A stretch of DNA of 64,000 nucleotides, taken from the NCBI GenBank assembly GCA_019973155.2, contig BPQB01000006.1, positions 682,001 to 746,000 of the forward strand, in the 5' to 3' direction. The stretch is from Phanerochaete sordida. Its lineage: Eukaryota > Basidiomycota > Agaricomycetes > Polyporales > Phanerochaetaceae. A model generated the notes under the pieces. It was not told the DNA's origin, made no database searches, and saw only the letters and a list, made by a program, of their open reading frames with translations. Both the position numbers and the translations under genes were made by a program. Below, one piece after another: positions 12,004 through 21,803 of this stretch. How positions within the stretch are numbered: the stretch's first letter is position 1; every line of letters begins with the position of its first letter.

Positions 12004-12236
12004 GAAGGCGGGTGCAGGCGTGCGGGGCTCCTCGGCGGTCACCGCGAATTCTTTTGTTTCGTTTGCGTGCGCGGTGGTATATATGCGAATTGCAGCGGTC
12101 ATTCTGGTTTCCCGGGCGAAGGCTACCGCCCATGGGAAGGTAGAGAGGCCCTTACGCAGTCTGGCCGTGTCCTTGTTCTCACCTGAAAGCAGCTTGCGCT
12201 TTGCGCGTTGCGATGCCGCGAAGTATCAACCAGTCT

Positions 12237-13263
12237 CACTGCAGGCATCCGAGAATTTTGTCCCTGCTGAAATGACTCGGAAATCCTGCACAAAGATGAC
12301 ATGCCATACCAATTTCTGAGCCATGTCAGTAAGGGGGAAACACATACTTTTGTAGGCCTGTTTGAGCAATGTCAGGCCTGCGGACATGAGACCTGTCACT
12401 CGGGCTGAAATGATCACAAAACTGCTCTAAAAGGCAGCATGGCGGAGCGCCAGAAATGACCCGACGAAGTCATCATTTCCAAGCCCTTTGTGCTGCCTTT
12501 CAGCAGGTCTGAAATGCTTCATTTCTGCAGATCTGAAAGACAGCCAATCACATGCGTCAAAATTGCGATGAAGGGCCTCATTTCTGCCTCATTGCAGACA
12601 TGCGGACATTGCCCTGAAACGTCGCCTTTTCGAGGCATGTCGGCGGTCCTGAAATGGCATCTTTTGGACCGATTTCAGGCGCATTTCCGCAGCTCTGAAA
12701 TGACGCTGAAATCTTGGTCGCAACCAGTTGCTCCTAGTTGCTCCCGGATGTGCTACAGCGCACTGAGACGCAGCCAGTTGCAACCAAGATTTCAGCCTCA
12801 TTCCAGAGCTGCGGAAATGCGCCTGAAATTGGTCCAAAAGATGCCATTTCAGGACCGCCGACATGCCTCGAAAAGGCGACGTTCCAGAGCAATGTCCGCA
12901 TGTCTGCAATGAGGCAGAAATGAGGCCTTTCATCGCAATTTCGATACATGTGATTGGCGGCCTGTCAGATCCGCATAAATGAAGGATTTCGTACGTGCTG
13001 AAAGGCAACACAAAGGGCTTGGAAATTGAGCCTTTGCCAGTCATTTCTGGCGCTCTGCCATGCTGCATTTTAGAGCCATTTCGTGATCATTTCAGCCCAC
13101 GTGACAGGCGTTGTGTCCGCAGGCCTGACATTGCTCAAAAAGGCCGAGAAAAGGATACATTTCAATCCTACCGACATGACTCTGAAATCTCTCTGCCATG
13201 TCATCTTTTCAAGGGATTTCCGAGTCATTTTAGCAGGGACAAAATCTTTGGATGCCTGTAGTG
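12237..13263. mobile_element. Fold-back DNA transposon with CACTA-like ends, non-autonomous
   Basis: A 1,027-bp nearly complete palindrome. The left end reads CACTGCAGGCATCC (12237-12250). The right end is its inverted copy GGATGCCTGTAGTG (13250-13263) with one mismatch. Both ends are flanked by the trinucleotide TCT (12234-12236 and 13264-13266), a 3-bp direct repeat as left by CACTA (CMC/EnSpm) transposases, whose elements begin CACTA or CACTG. Each arm is about 500 bp. Arm identity is high near the centre and lower towards the ends, and the arms meet around 12,735-12,765 at a short non-palindromic loop. GAAATG/CATTTC motifs recur throughout. The open frames inside mirror each other on the two strands and encode no transposase. 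It would have been mobilised in trans. Its transcript would fold into a long hairpin. Confidence 0.8.
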
Positions 13264-13266
13264 TCT

Positions 13267-14803
13267 AGATCTGCCTCTAGTCATCAGCCGCACGCATGTG
13301 GCGCAGCTGTTCTCCGCTGTCCCGTATGGTTATATGCGCGCGGGGCTGTTGGCCGAGCGAAATCTGATGCGTGGGGGAATTTATGGCTTCTGGCGACGTC
13401 TTCCCACCGACCATCGCAAGTCGTAGCCAGTCCAGGACTGTAACGGGGGCCTCGCGGTACAGCGTTTGTTTGTCTGATATATCATGACCGACGGTTCTAT
13501 GTGCATGTAGCATCGCAACCTTGTGCACGAAAATTGTGGCGAGCTGCGGACTCGATACGGACGCGTCTGGAATAAGACGTGGTGGTCGTGCGACCCGCGC
13601 TTTGATACATTGGTCACTTGCTGGCATGTGGCGGACTGGAGTAGATATTTTGTTCGAAACATCATACGACGAACGGACGTGTTGCGGAGCACTATCACTG
13701 AGCCTCAAGTTAAGCATGCATCCATTGTATTTACGATCGAGCTGCATCGGTTCGTACCACCGGCCTGGGACGAGGCGGTGGTCGTCGCAGCCAGCGGATC
13801 TTTACACCGAGACAAACGCGTCCTACACTCGCTTCCCGCGAAGCACATCATCGCGAAGCCGTGACAAAGCCTCGCGCTCAGGCTTCGCATGTTCTCGCAG
13901 TCACCTGCAGTCACCGTGCAGCGCACGTCTCCCGCATCCGTGTTCTCTCCGTGCCGCGCTTCGAGCGCTCCATACGACGCCGTCCGCCGCCCAGCTTCGC
14001 GCTTCCCTGATCCCCTCGACGCAGATGCACGAAGCGTGTCTCGGTCCCCAACGCCAGCGTGCGCGTGCCGTACCGGCGGACACGCAGATGAACGCAGCCA
14101 AGCCGCTGCCACGCGCGGGTGGGAGTGCACGCGCCGTTTTTGTGGCCTGTGTCCGAACCGCGGTCGGCTGCACGCTCTGGGCTGGCAACAGGGGGCTTTC
14201 TGGACGTTCTTGGTGATGCACATGGCGGGCGACCCTGGAAGATGGCGGGGTCGCGCCGGCGGACGTTTCAGCGCCGGTCCGAGGAGGCTTTCGCGCAGGC
14301 GGCGGGCTGTGGGCGACGGCGGCCGCGGAGTGAAACGGCCTGACACTCGGTGCGCTGGCGGGGACGCCGCCGGGTTACCGTTCTGGGACGCGTGTTTCGA
14401 TCCGTGGCTGACCACGACGCTGACGTAAGGTGGCCGCGGACGTGCTTCGCGCGCGGTGCTTCGGAGGCAGCTTCGCGCACCGTGCACGCGCCGGATCGCT
14501 CGCCGCTCCCTGGCCACTAGTACTGATTTCTGCACAGTACGCGCTGCTGGAAGATCTGTTCGTGATGCGGGCAACGGGCGACACGCGCAGGGCTCGGTCT
14601 GCGAGACGCACGGCCGGCGTATGAGGGCGCGGAACCGAGTGCACGTCGCTGGGCAAACGAAATGGCTGGCACCGCCCGGGCTTCTCCAAACGACCGGCCG
14701 CGGCTCGATCTCAGCCTGACCCTCGCTGTGCCTGTCTCGACGCCTCTCCAAAGAGGCAACCAGATGGCAAAAGGAAGTCCTCTTCCTGCACCCTGCTTCT
14801 GCA
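13267..14803. other. Intergenic region upstream of GMC2
   Basis: About 1.5 kb between the transposon and the second GMC gene. It is GC-rich with long open frames on both strands (for example a 401-codon minus frame 14910-13705), but none has family motifs or splice support. I regard them as chance frames in GC-rich DNA. Confidence 0.5.
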
Positions 14804-14809
14804 TATATA
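14804..14809 (+). promoter_or_regulatory. TATA-box candidate for GMC2
   Basis: A TATATA core lies about 105 bp upstream of the ATG at 14910 and is followed by a C/T-rich stretch (14,830-14,890) typical of fungal transcription start regions. The spacing resembles that of GMC1. Confidence 0.5.
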
Positions 14810-14909
14810 CCCTCCCTGATGGCTGCAGCTCCCCTCGTCTTCCCCCGCCCTTCTCTCTCTCTCCACGTCCTCCCCGCCGACGTCTCCAGCGTCCCAGATA
14901 CCCTCTGCA

Positions 14910-17804
14910 ATGCTTACCCCCACCGAGCAGCTCAACAACCAGTTCTTTGACTATATCATCGCTGGTACGTGCGCTGCATACACCCAGCGTGCGTGACGCT
15001 CACTGACGCCTCGACAGGCGGCGGAGTGAGCTGTTCCGTTCCGTGCACGAATTGCACATGCTGACAGACGTGCGTCGGCGTCAGACCGCTGGTCTCACGC
15101 TCGCCGCCCGCTTGACCGAGGACCCAAGCGTGAACGTCCTCGTCCTCGAGGCCGGCCAGGCCAACATCGACGACCCCCAGCTCTGTAAGCCCCGGCTGTA
15201 TTTCTGCAGGTCGCTAGACCCCGGATTGACTGCATATACCCAGTGCGCCCTGGTATCTACGGCAGCCACTTTGGAAACGCGTCCTTCACTTGGGATCACA
15301 AGACCGTAAGCCGCGCTGCATTTAGCATATACACCGGTATCGAACCGCTTTCCCCCAGATCAAGCAGAAGCACGTCAACGACAGAGAGTCTGGCTGGTCG
15401 CGGTAAGCTCGCCCTGCCGCCTCCAACACTTTGTGTGGCGTCTGAATACCGGTGTGCAGCGGCAAGGGTCTTGGCGGCTCGTCCGGCATCAACTTCCTCT
15501 GCTACACCAAGCCTCCGGCTCGTGATATCGATGGTATGTGGCGCATCACCGCCGCCCCATGTAAATCGCTATATATCCCGCGACAGATTTCGAGCGCCTG
15601 GGCAACCCAGGATGGAACTGGAAGAACCTCGAGCAGTACTTCAATCGCGCCGAGGGGTATGTTTTGCGGTCCTCATAGCACAGGGTATCTGAATAACACT
15701 GGCTTGTCAAGATTCGTTGAACCCACAGAGGAATACAAGAAGCGCACCGGTGTCAAGACCGAGACTTGGAATGTCGGTCGGGAAGGTACTGCTTCCGCTC
15801 CCAGATTCTCTACATTCATGCTGATTGCTCTTTCCCCGTGATCTTCAAACATCTCCACAGGCCCACTTAAGGTCTCCTTCCCTGTGTCTATCTCCGAGGC
15901 AGAAATGAGGATCCAGCAGGTACCAAGTTTGACTCAGCGCGCACCTGCTCCGTGCCCTGACCGGTTTGACCTACCAGGCGTTCGCAAACCAGGGCATTCC
16001 GGCCGCAAAGCAGCCGGTAAGTGTGTAATTTCCTTACTTTAGTCCCCCCACTCACCCATCTTCTCGTAGATTGGCGGAGACGTACGTCGGTACGATCTGA
16101 AAGATGCGCATATACTGAATCCGATGACAGCCCAAGGGTATCTGCTTCCTGCCGAACACCTATGATCCCAAAACGCACGTGAGGTCTTACTCTACGAACG
16201 TGAGTTCCTATCTCGTTGTCGATGACACCGCGATTAAATAGTGCCCAGGCCTACTACCTCCCCAACAAGGACCGCCCCAACTTCAAGGTCGCGGTCGGAG
16301 CTCACGTCAACCGCGTCCTCACTGAGAACACGCGGGACGGCTCGTGGTCTGCCGTCGGCGTCGAGTTCACCGACGTCGCCTCCGGCAAGACTCAGACCGT
16401 CAACGCGAAGAAGGAGGTGATCCTCAGCGCAGGGTACGTCGCTTTGCAGCTCTCGCATTGACGTTGCTGACCGTCGACTCCAGTGCTTTGAAGACGCCGC
16501 AGCTGCTTGAGCTCTCCGGTTTCGGCAGGATTGACGTCCTGGACAAGATTGACGTTCCGGTAAAGGTCGAGCTCAGCGGCGTTGGCGAGAATGTCCAGGA
16601 TCACATCTTCTTGGGCCTCAGCTGGGGTATGTGTTCTGATATCTCGAGGTCGATATCGACTGATGATTGCCTTTAGAACTCAAGGAGGATGCGCCCTTCG
16701 ACACTCTTGACCTTCTCCGCGATCCCGCTATCGCTGCTAAGCACCTCGAACTCCAGTACGTCCCATGCCATTGGCACATGCGGCTCCGCTAACCCCCGCC
16801 CTCACGAAATAGCGCGCAGGGCAGCGGCCTGCACACGATCGGCATCGTCGGCTTCTCGTGGAACAGCTTCGATATGTTCGCGCCGCCGGGCAAGCAGGCC
16901 GAGGTCTACCAGAAGATGGAGGACGCGCTCGGGAAGATCGACGACACGGCGCACCCCGGCCTCCGCAAGTCGTTCGAGATCGCGATGCAGCGCTTCGAGC
17001 CCGGAAAGCCTGGTAGCCCCGGCTGCGAATTCATCAGCTTCCCTGGTTTCTTGAGCGGACCGAGTAAGCGTCACTCGTTGGCTGGTGGTGGTGCGCATGG
17101 TGCTGAACGCCGCGTGCAGACCCGCCTGAGGCCGGCAAGCGCTACGCCACGATCCTCGTCGCGATGAACCACGGTTTCTCGCGCGGCACCGTGCACGCGA
17201 CGTCCTCGGACCCGCTGAAGGACCCCGAGATGGACGCGCACTACTTTGAGCAGGACTTTGGTGCGTCCTGCCCGCCGCGTCGTAGTCCCGAACCCGGTGC
17301 TGACGGCGGCCGCGGCGCAGACCTCGACATCCACGTCGAGATGGTCAAGTTCGCGCGCAAGGTCGCGAACACGTCGCCGATGAAGGAGATGCTCGTCGCG
17401 GAGCTCAACCCGGGGCTCGAGGTGCAGACGGACGCGCAATGGGCCGAGTGGCTCAAGCAGACGTTCAGCACCACCTGGCGTGCGTTCCCCCTCCCCTCCC
17501 CCCTTTTCATTATGCTGGTGAGGCTGACGCTATCAGCAGACACGGCGGGCTCGGCCGCGATGCTGCCGCGCGCGCAGAACGGCGTCGTCGACGCGAGCCT
17601 GAAGGTGTACGGCACGAGCAACCTGCGCGTCGTCGACCTCTCCGTCGTCCCGCTCCATTTTGCGTCGCACCCGCAGGCGACGGTGTACGCCATCGCCGAG
17701 AAGGGTGCGTCTTGCCGTTTTTGGCGTGTGTGCGTGCATTGCTGACGGGGCTGATGGTGATGTGTGTGTGTGTAGCGGCGGATATTATCAAGGCTGCGGC
17801 GTGA
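14910..17804 (+). CDS. GMC oxidoreductase (AA3_2-type, aryl-alcohol oxidase-like), copy 2
   Basis: Paralogue of the gene at 9273, also an FAD-dependent alcohol oxidase/dehydrogenase candidate. Twenty exons add up to 605 aa: 14910-14964, 15018-15025, 15085-15184, 15244-15305, 15359-15402, 15460-15533, 15587-15656, 15712-15785, 15861-15919, 15978-16016, 16070-16081, 16131-16199, 16249-16433, 16484-16626, 16677-16755, 16813-17063, 17120-17260, 17321-17479, 17540-17704, 17776-17804. Motifs: FDYIIAGGGTAGL, GKGLGGSSGINFLCYTKPP, TPQLLELSGFGRIDVL, TTWHTAGSAAM (catalytic His) and SHPQATVYAIAEKAADIIK (second His). No clear secretion signal. The glycine motif is split by an 8-nt microexon. Up to coding position 585 the splice phases match copy 1 base for base, as does the position-994 boundary. 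Copy 1 has fewer introns in the second half. Confidence 0.93.
15018..15025 (+). other. 8-nt microexon of GMC2 inside the FAD glycine motif
   Basis: GCGGCGGA sits between an acceptor ending CGACAG (15017) and a GTGAGC donor (15026). Added to the G left by exon 1 it writes Gly-Gly-Gly of GGGTAGL and restores the phase for exon 3. Without it the FAD-binding loop is lost and the frame breaks. Confidence 0.85.
16070..16081 (+). other. 12-nt microexon of GMC2 (Ile-Gly-Gly-Asp)
   Basis: It follows the acceptor TCGTAG and precedes a GTACGT donor, phase 0 on both sides. It is the counterpart of the 12-nt exon in copy 1 at 10343. Confidence 0.75.
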
Positions 17805-18291
17805 GCGGTGGTGGTACTACGAGGGGGCGGGGCGCGCGGTGTGTGAGGGACTTGAGTGGTTGGATGTTGGACGGGACGGAATGTTGTGTGTTGTAGACCG
17901 GACTGGGATGTATAATAGGTAGGAATCGTGAATTGTGTGTAGGCTTGAAAGAGGTTCGGCGGAGCTCTGCGCAGCGCGGTGGGTGCGCCGTCGAGTGCGC
18001 CGGTGGGTGTGTCGCTGTCGTTGGCTGCACGGGCGGTGGGCGAAGAGTCGCTGAGCAGACGCTTGCGCACCGAGCTTGGCTGGCCTAGAGAAAGGTCAGG
18101 GCGTGTGTTGGTTTCCCGCCCGGCGGCGCCGAGCCGCGGTACTTATCCCGGAGACCGCGAAGAGGTGCACGCCGTCCTCCGGGACCTTGAGGACGTACCT
18201 TGTGGTGGCTGTGCCGGGAGGGTGGCTGGATGTGTCTGTGTGGAGGTGGTGAGTGGTGAGTGGAGGGGAAGGGGTGGGAGAAGGCGGTGGA
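17805..18291. other. Intergenic region after GMC2
   Basis: GC- and GT-rich sequence downstream of the GMC2 stop, probably 3' UTR and spacer. No gene-like signal. Confidence 0.5.
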
Positions 18292-18472
18292 GGGAGCTGC
18301 AAAGGAGGAGGGAGCTGCAAAGGAAGAGGGAGCTGCAAAGGACGAGGGGTTGCAAAGGAGAAGGGAGCTGCAAAGGAGGAGGGGGCTGCAAAGGAGGAGG
18401 GGGAGCTGCAAAGGAGGAGGGAGCTGCAAAGGAGGAGGAAGTTGCAAAGGAGGTGGGAGCTGCAAGGAGGCA
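18292..18472. repeat. 18-bp purine-rich minisatellite, about ten copies
   Basis: The unit GGAGCTGCAAAGGAGGAG is repeated about ten times with point changes and a few 17-20 bp length variants. Because 18 is a multiple of three, the array is open in several frames and yields artificial peptides such as AAKEEG, LQRRRE and, on the other strand, SFAAPS. The plus strand is almost purely purine apart from the CTGC core, a composition that can form triplex or slipped structures. Confidence 0.85.
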
Positions 18473-19167
18473 GGAGCGGCAGAGCCAAGAACGGCGCAAG
18501 CATCAGAAAACGCAAAGCGCGAGACGCACCTCAACAACGACACAGGCCGCGTCGCCCAACCTGCTCGTGGCGGGACGGGAGCTCGAGGCGGCTGGGGGAA
18601 CGACGCCGCTGGTCGACGGGTATTTATATATATACCTCGCCGGCGGCAGACGCGTCGCGTCGCGTCGAGAGGTCACGTTGCGGTCACGTTTTTCGTGTTG
18701 ATTCGCGTTCAACAGGCCTCCCGTTCCGCTTGCGGGCGGCGATCGAGCGTTGGACTTACGCCTCGCCTCCCGTCGCCCCGTCCTTGTGCACGCGATGCTG
18801 CAGCGCCGCGACGAGGGGCAAAGTTATATTTAGAGAAGGATGCTTTGCGCCTGTTCAAGGCGCTCCCCGCGCCACCTGCGCTCAAGGCACCCAAGCATCG
18901 TCCGAGCACTTCGTCGGACTCGCAGAGGATCAGCATCTGCAGGTCGTCCTCCGTCAGACGTGGCACGAGACGGCTGGTAGTGCGGCTCACGAGAAGGTGG
19001 GACATCGGGAGGGGCAGTGCATACCGAGTCGCAAGGGTAAGTTCGAAGACTTTCAATTCCATTCCTACAAGCTCGCAGGTGCGAGCATCGGACAGTACAC
19101 ACGGAAGACAAAAAAGAGCGGTGCAAGCCGTAACGAGACATACCGCGCATGACCGAAGCGTGGCACA
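18473..19167. other. Intergenic region with an orphan TATA-rich sequence
   Basis: A self-complementary GTATTTATATATATAC lies near 18,620 with no convincing gene downstream on either strand. Open frames here are extensions of the minisatellite frames. One minus frame (19062-18709) starts with ATG but shows no known motif. The segment next to 19,167 is probably 3' UTR of the zinc-knuckle gene. Confidence 0.4.
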
Positions 19168-21575
19168 TCACCTGGAGTAGCCACCGCGATACCTAGGCTC
19201 CCGGCGCGGACTGGCCTCCCGCCGGTCTCGATCCCTCCTGCGGTCGCCATACCGGTCACGCTCACGGTCGCGCTCCCGGTCCTTCCCGCGCCGCTCGTAC
19301 TCATTCTCGTGCTGGCGCCGCGCCGCACCGCGTATGCTGCCGTCCCACTCGCCGCCGCCGCCGCCGCCGCGCTCGCGCTCCCGGTCGCGCTTCGACGCGC
19401 CGCGGATCTGTATCGCGTCCGTCTCGCGCGACGGCCCGGGCAGGTCGTCGTACCGCACGCGCGCGCGCGGGTCGCGCGCGCCGAAGCGCCCGTCGTCGCG
19501 CTCGAGCTCGCCGAACGCGATCTTCGTTTTCGCGCGCCCGCTCCCGTGCCGCGGGCCCTTCGGCGTGCCGCCGCCGCCGCCGCCACCACTGCCGCCGCCG
19601 CTGCTGCCGCCACCGCTGCAGTGGTGCTTGCCGCGGTCGCGCCCGCGGTTGCCGCCGCGGCGCGCGAACCAGTCGTCGCCGTCGTCGTCCTGCGCCTCCT
19701 GCGCGCGCCGCTCCATGCGCGCCTTCTCCTTCTTGCGCCCCTGCTTCCCGACGTCGAGCGGCAGCACGTAGCCGTGGCCGTCGCCCCACTCGCTGGCGCG
19801 CGCGGCGTAGGACGCGGCTTTGCCTGGTTTCCGCGGCTGTGGGTTCTTCGCGTCCGCGAAGGGCCCGGTGTTGATGTTGTAGGTGCTGAACGCCGACGGG
19901 TCAAGGGGTCGGTCGTGGCCGAGGGAGTTCGCTTGGCAGTCCTGCATGTCACCGTCAGCTAGAGCGCATAGTGATAATTGGCACGAACACTTACGTCGCC
20001 AAGGTGTCCGCAGTCGCCACAGTTGTAGCACCAGTCTTCCGGCCCGATATAGCCTTCGCCACCTTCGCCAATGTCGAGCTCTCGTTTCTGCTCGCGCTCG
20101 GCGAGAATCTCTAATCGCTCAGACTCCTCGACGTATGTGTACATGCGCCATAACGTCGGACATTCCTGCAAGGAGAGGTCAGTCTGACATCGAGATCTGC
20201 AGAAACCACACGTACGCTTTTCTGGTGGTTTTCTGAACCACAGCGATCGCAGTCGTTGAAACCGCCGCTGCTCATGTGGCCACGGCGAGCATAACGATTT
20301 GGACAATCCTAGAAGCGCAGTGAGATATTGGAGGCGACATGACTTGTAGCATACGTACGCGATTGATATGTCCTTTCATACCACAAGTAAAGCAAACCTT
20401 GCTGATAGGACAGCTCCGAGTTCCATGTTCGTTCCGGACACCGCACGTCAGGCACTGTTAAAGAACGAAGATAGATGTGGTGTAAGCATGGAAGGACTAT
20501 GTACGCCAGGCAAACGGGCTGACAATGATGACTGGGCAGTTCCACGTCTTGTGCTGTCCTTCTGCGCCGCATCTCTTGCAAACAATCTTCGCAGACTTGG
20601 GCTCCGCAGTTTCGGTCAGGTCATCAAAGTATCTAGCGACGCCACCCTGATATGAACAGCAATCAGAGCCGAGAGGACGAGTGACAAGAGATAGATACAC
20701 ACGCGTCGGTCATCGTCGTAGTCGAGATACTCGATGTAGTCTTCGTCCTCAGAGTCAGGCGGAGGCGGTGGTATAATCTGTATGGGTCCATCTCCAACAT
20801 CTTCTCCTTCGAAGTAGGAGACATGCGCAGGAAGTAGCAAAGATGAGCTGTCGCTCGCGTTCTGCGTGGCGCTCGAGGTGGAGGGTGCTGAGAGTGGTGT
20901 GGGAGCGGAGTTGGGCAGCTTGGCATCCGCCGGGATGTTTGCTGGCGTGTCATCCACGAAAAACAGGTCGGATCCCGATGCTGCACCATCTCGGTCGTTG
21001 CCTGCGTTGTCTTGAACAGTGGAGGCCGTCGTGGTACGCTCACGGTCAGAGTCTCCGCGTTTACGCTTCTTCTTCTTTTTCTTCTTCTCTTTCGAGTCGG
21101 AGGTCGGCCTGTATGAATCGTCCTCGATATGCACTGTGGGCAGGTCTTCTGCGTCTGCCAACCTGTCGAGCAGACTCCGTATCATCGAGTCTTTCGACTT
21201 CGACTTGCCTGGCTTCCCAGACACATCCTTTGGCTCGTTCTCTGCCTCGGTATACTCCCTTGAGTCATCGCGTGAGACTTGTCCTGAGCCCTCTGTCGTC
21301 TCTGCCTCGACGATCTCCCCGTCCTCATCCCCAACCACCGTCAACTTCCGCTTCTTCTTCCGTCCCACTTTCCTAGCCTTCTTTGCCTTGCCCTCTGTAT
21401 CATCCTCAACGGCCGCATCTCCATGAGCCTCTCCGTTGGCATCTGCCTTGCGAGACGGGCCCGGCGGCGACCGCCTGGCGCGTTTCTTCGGCCGCTGCGG
21501 GGACTCGTCCCCAGAGTCTACGACGATGACCTCGCGGTCGTCGGCCGTCAGGTCTATGATCTCTTGCTCTGCCAT
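19168..21575 (-). CDS. Five-zinc-knuckle protein, AIR1/AIR2-like (TRAMP complex)
   Basis: Air proteins form the RNA-binding subunit of the nuclear TRAMP polyadenylation complex, which marks aberrant RNAs for exosome decay. Six exons (21575-20703, 20646-20524, 20454-20359, 20308-20216, 20165-19995, 19941-19168) give 709 aa. Residues 1-290 are acidic/basic and disordered, starting MAEQEIIDLTADD, a SUMO-interaction-like segment, with a Lys-rich run. Five CCHC knuckles follow (about 313-455): CKRCGAEGQHKTWNC, CLTCGVRNEHGTRSC, CFTCGMKGHINRDC, CDRCGSENHQKSEC and CYNCGDCGHLGDDC. The C-terminus (about 250 aa) is Gly-, Arg- and Asp-rich with RERDR/RDRR repeats. Five knuckles match the family. The long N- and C-terminal extensions do not match yeast Air1/2. 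The start at 21575 is the first Met of the conserved-looking acidic N-terminus. Confidence 0.85.
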
Positions 21576-21803
21576 GGAGTCGTCTAGCGCCGAGATAGAG
21601 AGGCAAGCGTGAGTAGAGGGCGCCGGAGCGGGCGTCGTCGCAGAGTGTGAGCAAGCAAGGCCCAAAATCGACGCGGCGTGCGGCGATCAGAATTGATGAC
21701 GGGTGCCGCTTTGGGACGAGGGCTCGTCGCGTCAGGCGCCGCCGCCAACTCGTGATATCTCCTCCCTCCGGCTTCGCTTCCCTTTCTTTCCACGACCACC
21801 AAC
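21576..21803. promoter_or_regulatory. Shared promoter region, AIR-like gene (-) and CAF16 (+)
   Basis: 228 bp separate two divergently read start codons, so both promoters must lie here. C/T-rich tracts precede the CAF16 start. I see no TATA box. Confidence 0.6.

Noticed and set aside
12490..13068. Plus and minus frames of 140-160 codons with similar translations
   Set aside because: They are the two strands of one palindrome. The similarity is due to the inverted repeat and not to two related genes.
13705..14910. 401-codon open frame on the minus strand upstream of GMC2
   Set aside because: GC-rich DNA with few stop codons, no recognisable motif, Arg/Pro/Ala-rich translation, and it overlaps the GMC2 promoter and start.
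18253..19180. Two overlapping plus-strand frames of about 300 codons
   Set aside because: They owe their length to the 18-bp repeat, which is open in several frames. The remaining part has no motif or homologous look.
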